Notes under the pieces: generated by a model | Databases searched by the model: none | Told to the model about the DNA's origin: nothing | Seen by the model: the letters and a program-made list of their open reading frames with translations, nothing else | Made by a program: the position numbers and the translations under genes | Part shown: positions 31,757 to 33,659 of the stretch, in pieces | Layout of the letters: every line of letters begins with the position of its first letter | How positions within the stretch are numbered: position 1 is the first letter of the stretch | Assembly (NCBI RefSeq): GCF_017115165.1 | Contig: NZ_JABXKF010000002.1 | Location: 1-33,659, forward strand | Source: Nostoc sp. LPT | Lineage (GTDB): Bacteria; Cyanobacteriota; Cyanobacteriia; Cyanobacteriales; Nostocaceae | Direction of reading: 5' to 3' | Length of the DNA: 33,659 bases

Positions 31757-32142
31757 CGCTTTACTACCCTTCGATTGGAATTTGGACGTTGTAAGGAGGT
31801 TCGGTGGCTCTTAAAATAATGGCTTCTAGCTCCTATAGTAACGTAGGGTTTTCCCAATGTTGAAATGAATTGCACTGCGATTCGCACATCTTCATCGTTA
31901 TACTTATCGAGCCACGCCCACAAAAAAGCTTTATGTCCACCACTGAAACGCCCCCGCAAGCTCTTGGTTTTACCGATGTAGAGCAATCCGTCAGTCTTGT
32001 GCCTGATTGCATAGATGCCAGGACGAACCAGAATGGTCGCAAAATCACGGGTCAAGGGTTGGCATTGCTCAAAGGGAATAAAGGCGATCGCATCCAGAAT
32101 TTTCCGAGCTTGAGCTTGAAGTTCAGAATCATTTGTCGGCAT
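31702..32142 (-). CDS. GIY-YIG nuclease-like protein with frameshifted C-terminus (probable pseudogene)
   Basis: The 146-residue frame has a GIY-YIG core: GIYAIR (42-47), LLYIGKT (53-59) and the catalytic Arg region SLRGRFSGGHK (61-71). After FISTL (about residue 96) the present frame turns basic and unlike the family. In the other frame the sequence continues NPTLL, a TAG, then ELEAIILRATEPPYNVQIPI and a stop at 31764-31766. This is the expected end and carries the conserved metal-binding Glu and the terminal Asn. One extra G in a GGG run near 31848 plus one nonsense codon explain it. The protein as encoded should be inactive. It is followed by a 68-residue protein. Confidence 0.75.
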   Translation of the reverse strand: MPTNDSELQAQARKILDAIAFIPFEQCQPLTRDFATILVRPGIYAIRHKTDGLLYIGKTKSLRGRFSGGHKAFLWAWLDKYNDEDVRIAVQFISTLGKPYVTIGARSHYFKSHRTSLQRPNSNRRVVKRCKPNSKSNFPPMMPKLF

Positions 32143-32186
32143 GAAGACGAGAGGGGTGATTGCACAGAAATCATACTCTCACGAAT

Positions 32187-32426
32187 TCAGTCATTTTCAA
32201 GCCCTTCCCAAAGTTGAGCCACCGGGATAGTTTGCCCAGTCATGGCTTCGTGCCAAGCTTGCCGGAAATCTGCTAAGACTTCTGCTTGAGATTGATCATC
32301 TAGAACTTTCTCTTCTGGAATTAGAATAATAACTTCTACGCGGCTATTTTTATTAGTTACGAGAGGATGATCTAAGGTGAGTTGTCCTTGCTCATTAATC
32401 GTTGCCATGACTTTAACTGCTTTCAT
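32187..32426 (-). CDS. RelN-like antitoxin, no toxin gene adjacent
   Basis: A 79-residue protein with an N-terminal AbrB-like half (VMATINEQGQLTLDHPL, then SRVEVIILIPEE) and an acidic helical tail (ADFRQAWHEAMTG...WEGLEND). As I recall, it matches the cyanobacterial RelN-type antitoxins that pair with RelE/ParE-like toxins. The expected toxin just downstream is absent; instead a GIY-YIG gene follows after 44 bp. The preceding gene, 15 bp away, is the type I restriction specificity subunit. It may be an orphan antitoxin or a plain regulator. Family call is moderate. Confidence 0.55.
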   Translation of the reverse strand: MKAVKVMATINEQGQLTLDHPLVTNKNSRVEVIILIPEEKVLDDQSQAEVLADFRQAWHEAMTGQTIPVAQLWEGLEND

Positions 32427-32441
32427 TGCTAATCCAAGATA

Positions 32442-33659
32442 TTAAGTGGTAGTGGTTAGATTAATGCCCAAGGCTTCAAGTTGCTGATTGATCCAAGCCG
32501 TTGCTGTCGCTTCATCAGTTTCGATCGCTCTTTCTACTCCTGTTTTAGCAATTTCTAGCAGTTGCTTGGATTTTGATTTTGCATCTTTCTCATTTTGGAT
32601 TTTCTCAGCTATTAAAAGCTGTACATCTTTGGTAACAAGTGGAATATACATATTTTTGATGGTTGGTAAGTCTGTATTTTGCCTAACGCTAGCTTGAGCA
32701 ATATTACGCATTAAGTAATAGGGTCTAGCGACTTTATCAATATAAAGGGCAACGAAATGCGGATTAAAATCAGCTTGGTTTTTGAGCCTGATTCTGATGG
32801 TAAAGGAAGCAAATATCCATCCTTTTTGTTCATCTTCAACCACTCCGCAATTACCTACTGTCCCCATTTGGGATATAACAATATCCCCTTTTTTTGTATA
32901 AACCTTTGAGGCTAAACTTTCAGTATTAATTATTCTATCCAGTTGAACGGTAACAATTTCTGCATTTTTAAGATTTAGCCCTTTGATGTATGGAATACCT
33001 TCACCATTCTCTGTGTAAGAACTTGTTGGTACTGAGCCATAGTTAATATGAGAGCAAATATCTTTAGTTAGAACAAATCCATTTGCTTTGATTTTACTTT
33101 CAACCTCATAAAATTTAGGTTGGTAATACTCAGCATCAAGGCGACCGGAAGACAGGAACGACTCAGCAAAACTCTTGACGGCAACGCTTTCTTCTGTGGG
33201 TTGCCAGTCCTTCAAGCCAAGCTCCGACAACAGCAAATCCTCAGCTTGTTGATAGAGTTCTTTTGATTCTTCCTTTAGTGATTGACAATAATTATTTACA
33301 ATCATCTCTAATTGATATTGAAAAGAGCGACTAAAGATAGGGACAGGAACCGTCCTCAAATCAAAAAGATTTATACCTGGTTGTGCAGCCCCTCTTCTGC
33401 CTCTTCTGATTAATCTATAACCGTGTTTGCAAGAGAGATATGTCACCAGAAAATATGGATTGATCTCTGAATTTTTCAATAATGTGCTTTTGCAGCTAAA
33501 AATAGCGGGACAGTCTTTAGGAAAAACTAAAGCTGTTTTACCAAAGTTCATTCCAACAACAGTAACGAGAATATCAAGTGCTTTAAGATGAAACTGTGAT
33601 AGTGGGGAGCATCTCAGTTTTTGAAGTGCCTCAAACCGACAATAATCCATTAAGGTAGG
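32442..33659 (-). CDS. hsdS: Type I restriction-modification specificity subunit HsdS (partial)
   Basis: The C-terminal 405 codons of a type I specificity subunit, which contains two target-recognition domains and directs methylation and cleavage. The frame stays open to the right edge (LT and further before the ATG at 33648-33650), so the start is outside the window. Visible parts are the end of the first recognition domain (INLFDLRTVPVPIFS at about 95-110), a helical spacer (EESKELYQQAEDLLL), then the second domain starting GRLDAEYYQPKF and ending TDLPTIKNMYIPLV, and a final helix. HsdM and HsdR are not in the window, so it is unknown whether the system is complete. Confidence 0.88.
   Translation of the reverse strand, partial: PTLMDYCRFEALQKLRCSPLSQFHLKALDILVTVVGMNFGKTALVFPKDCPAIFSCKSTLLKNSEINPYFLVTYLSCKHGYRLIRRGRRGAAQPGINLFDLRTVPVPIFSRSFQYQLEMIVNNYCQSLKEESKELYQQAEDLLLSELGLKDWQPTEESVAVKSFAESFLSSGRLDAEYYQPKFYEVESKIKANGFVLTKDICSHINYGSVPTSSYTENGEGIPYIKGLNLKNAEIVTVQLDRIINTESLASKVYTKKGDIVISQMGTVGNCGVVEDEQKGWIFASFTIRIRLKNQADFNPHFVALYIDKVARPYYLMRNIAQASVRQNTDLPTIKNMYIPLVTKDVQLLIAEKIQNEKDAKSKSKQLLEIAKTGVERAIETDEATATAWINQQLEALGINLTTTT

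Noticed and set aside
31870..32217. 115-codon plus-strand frame
   Set aside because: It is antisense to the GIY-YIG core and lacks any domain.

Overview
This window reads as chromosome of a filamentous, Nostoc-like cyanobacterium. The signs are a photosystem I gene (psaK), a plant-type ferredoxin, a cyanobacterial biliverdin reductase, recurring HIP1 octamers (GCGATCGC), heptamer repeat arrays of the Nostocales STRR type, and many short foldback repeats between genes. No rRNA, tRNA or CRISPR array was seen.

Region by region. 1-3.7 kb: a 21-bp tandem repeat at the left edge, then two tandemly duplicated small RTX genes in a 1.3-1.4 kb segmental duplication whose breakpoint clipped the 3' end of a Uma2 nuclease gene. 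3.8-6.2 kb: an overlapping operon bvdR-map-GNAT. 6.8-7.3 kb: a petF-type ferredoxin with its own promoter and terminator. 7.4-10.8 kb: a SpoIID-like protein facing an oxidative-stress group of sulfiredoxin, Dps and an HTH-GrpE fusion, with heptamer arrays on both sides of dps. 11.7-13.1 kb: a STAS antagonist and a response-regulator/PP2C phosphatase that abut tail to tail. 13.5-16.3 kb: a DUF1350 hydrolase, a dead TnpB fragment, an unknown membrane protein and repeats. 16.3-18.8 kb: an M48 peptidase with LemA. 19.3-23.1 kb: small unknown proteins, psaK, an orphan RND adaptor and a secreted unknown. 23.5-27.6 kb: a short-chain dehydrogenase, an Old Yellow Enzyme with an altered substrate-binding residue, an MFS transporter and a TMEM175-type channel. 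27.8-30.7 kb: a second Uma2 protein, an unlisted 30-residue membrane protein, hisS and a DUF3598-like protein. 30.7-33.7 kb: a gene graveyard (an internally deleted aroA relic, another decayed gene, a frameshifted GIY-YIG gene), a 68-residue protein, a RelN-like antitoxin without a toxin, and a type I restriction specificity subunit running off the right edge.

What works together: bvdR, map and GNAT are translationally coupled. Sulfiredoxin and Dps both deal with peroxide. The STAS and phosphatase genes look like two parts of a partner-switching module. LemA and M48 form a known pair. Most accessory signal lies in the repeats: at least six families of foldback or palindromic elements, some supplying codons to open frames. 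I found no clearly new multi-gene system. The best leads are the RTX pair with identical C-terminal halves and diverged calcium repeats, the repeat-born N-terminus of the HTH-GrpE protein, the 30-residue membrane protein beside hisS, and the degraded 30.7-32.1 kb block.
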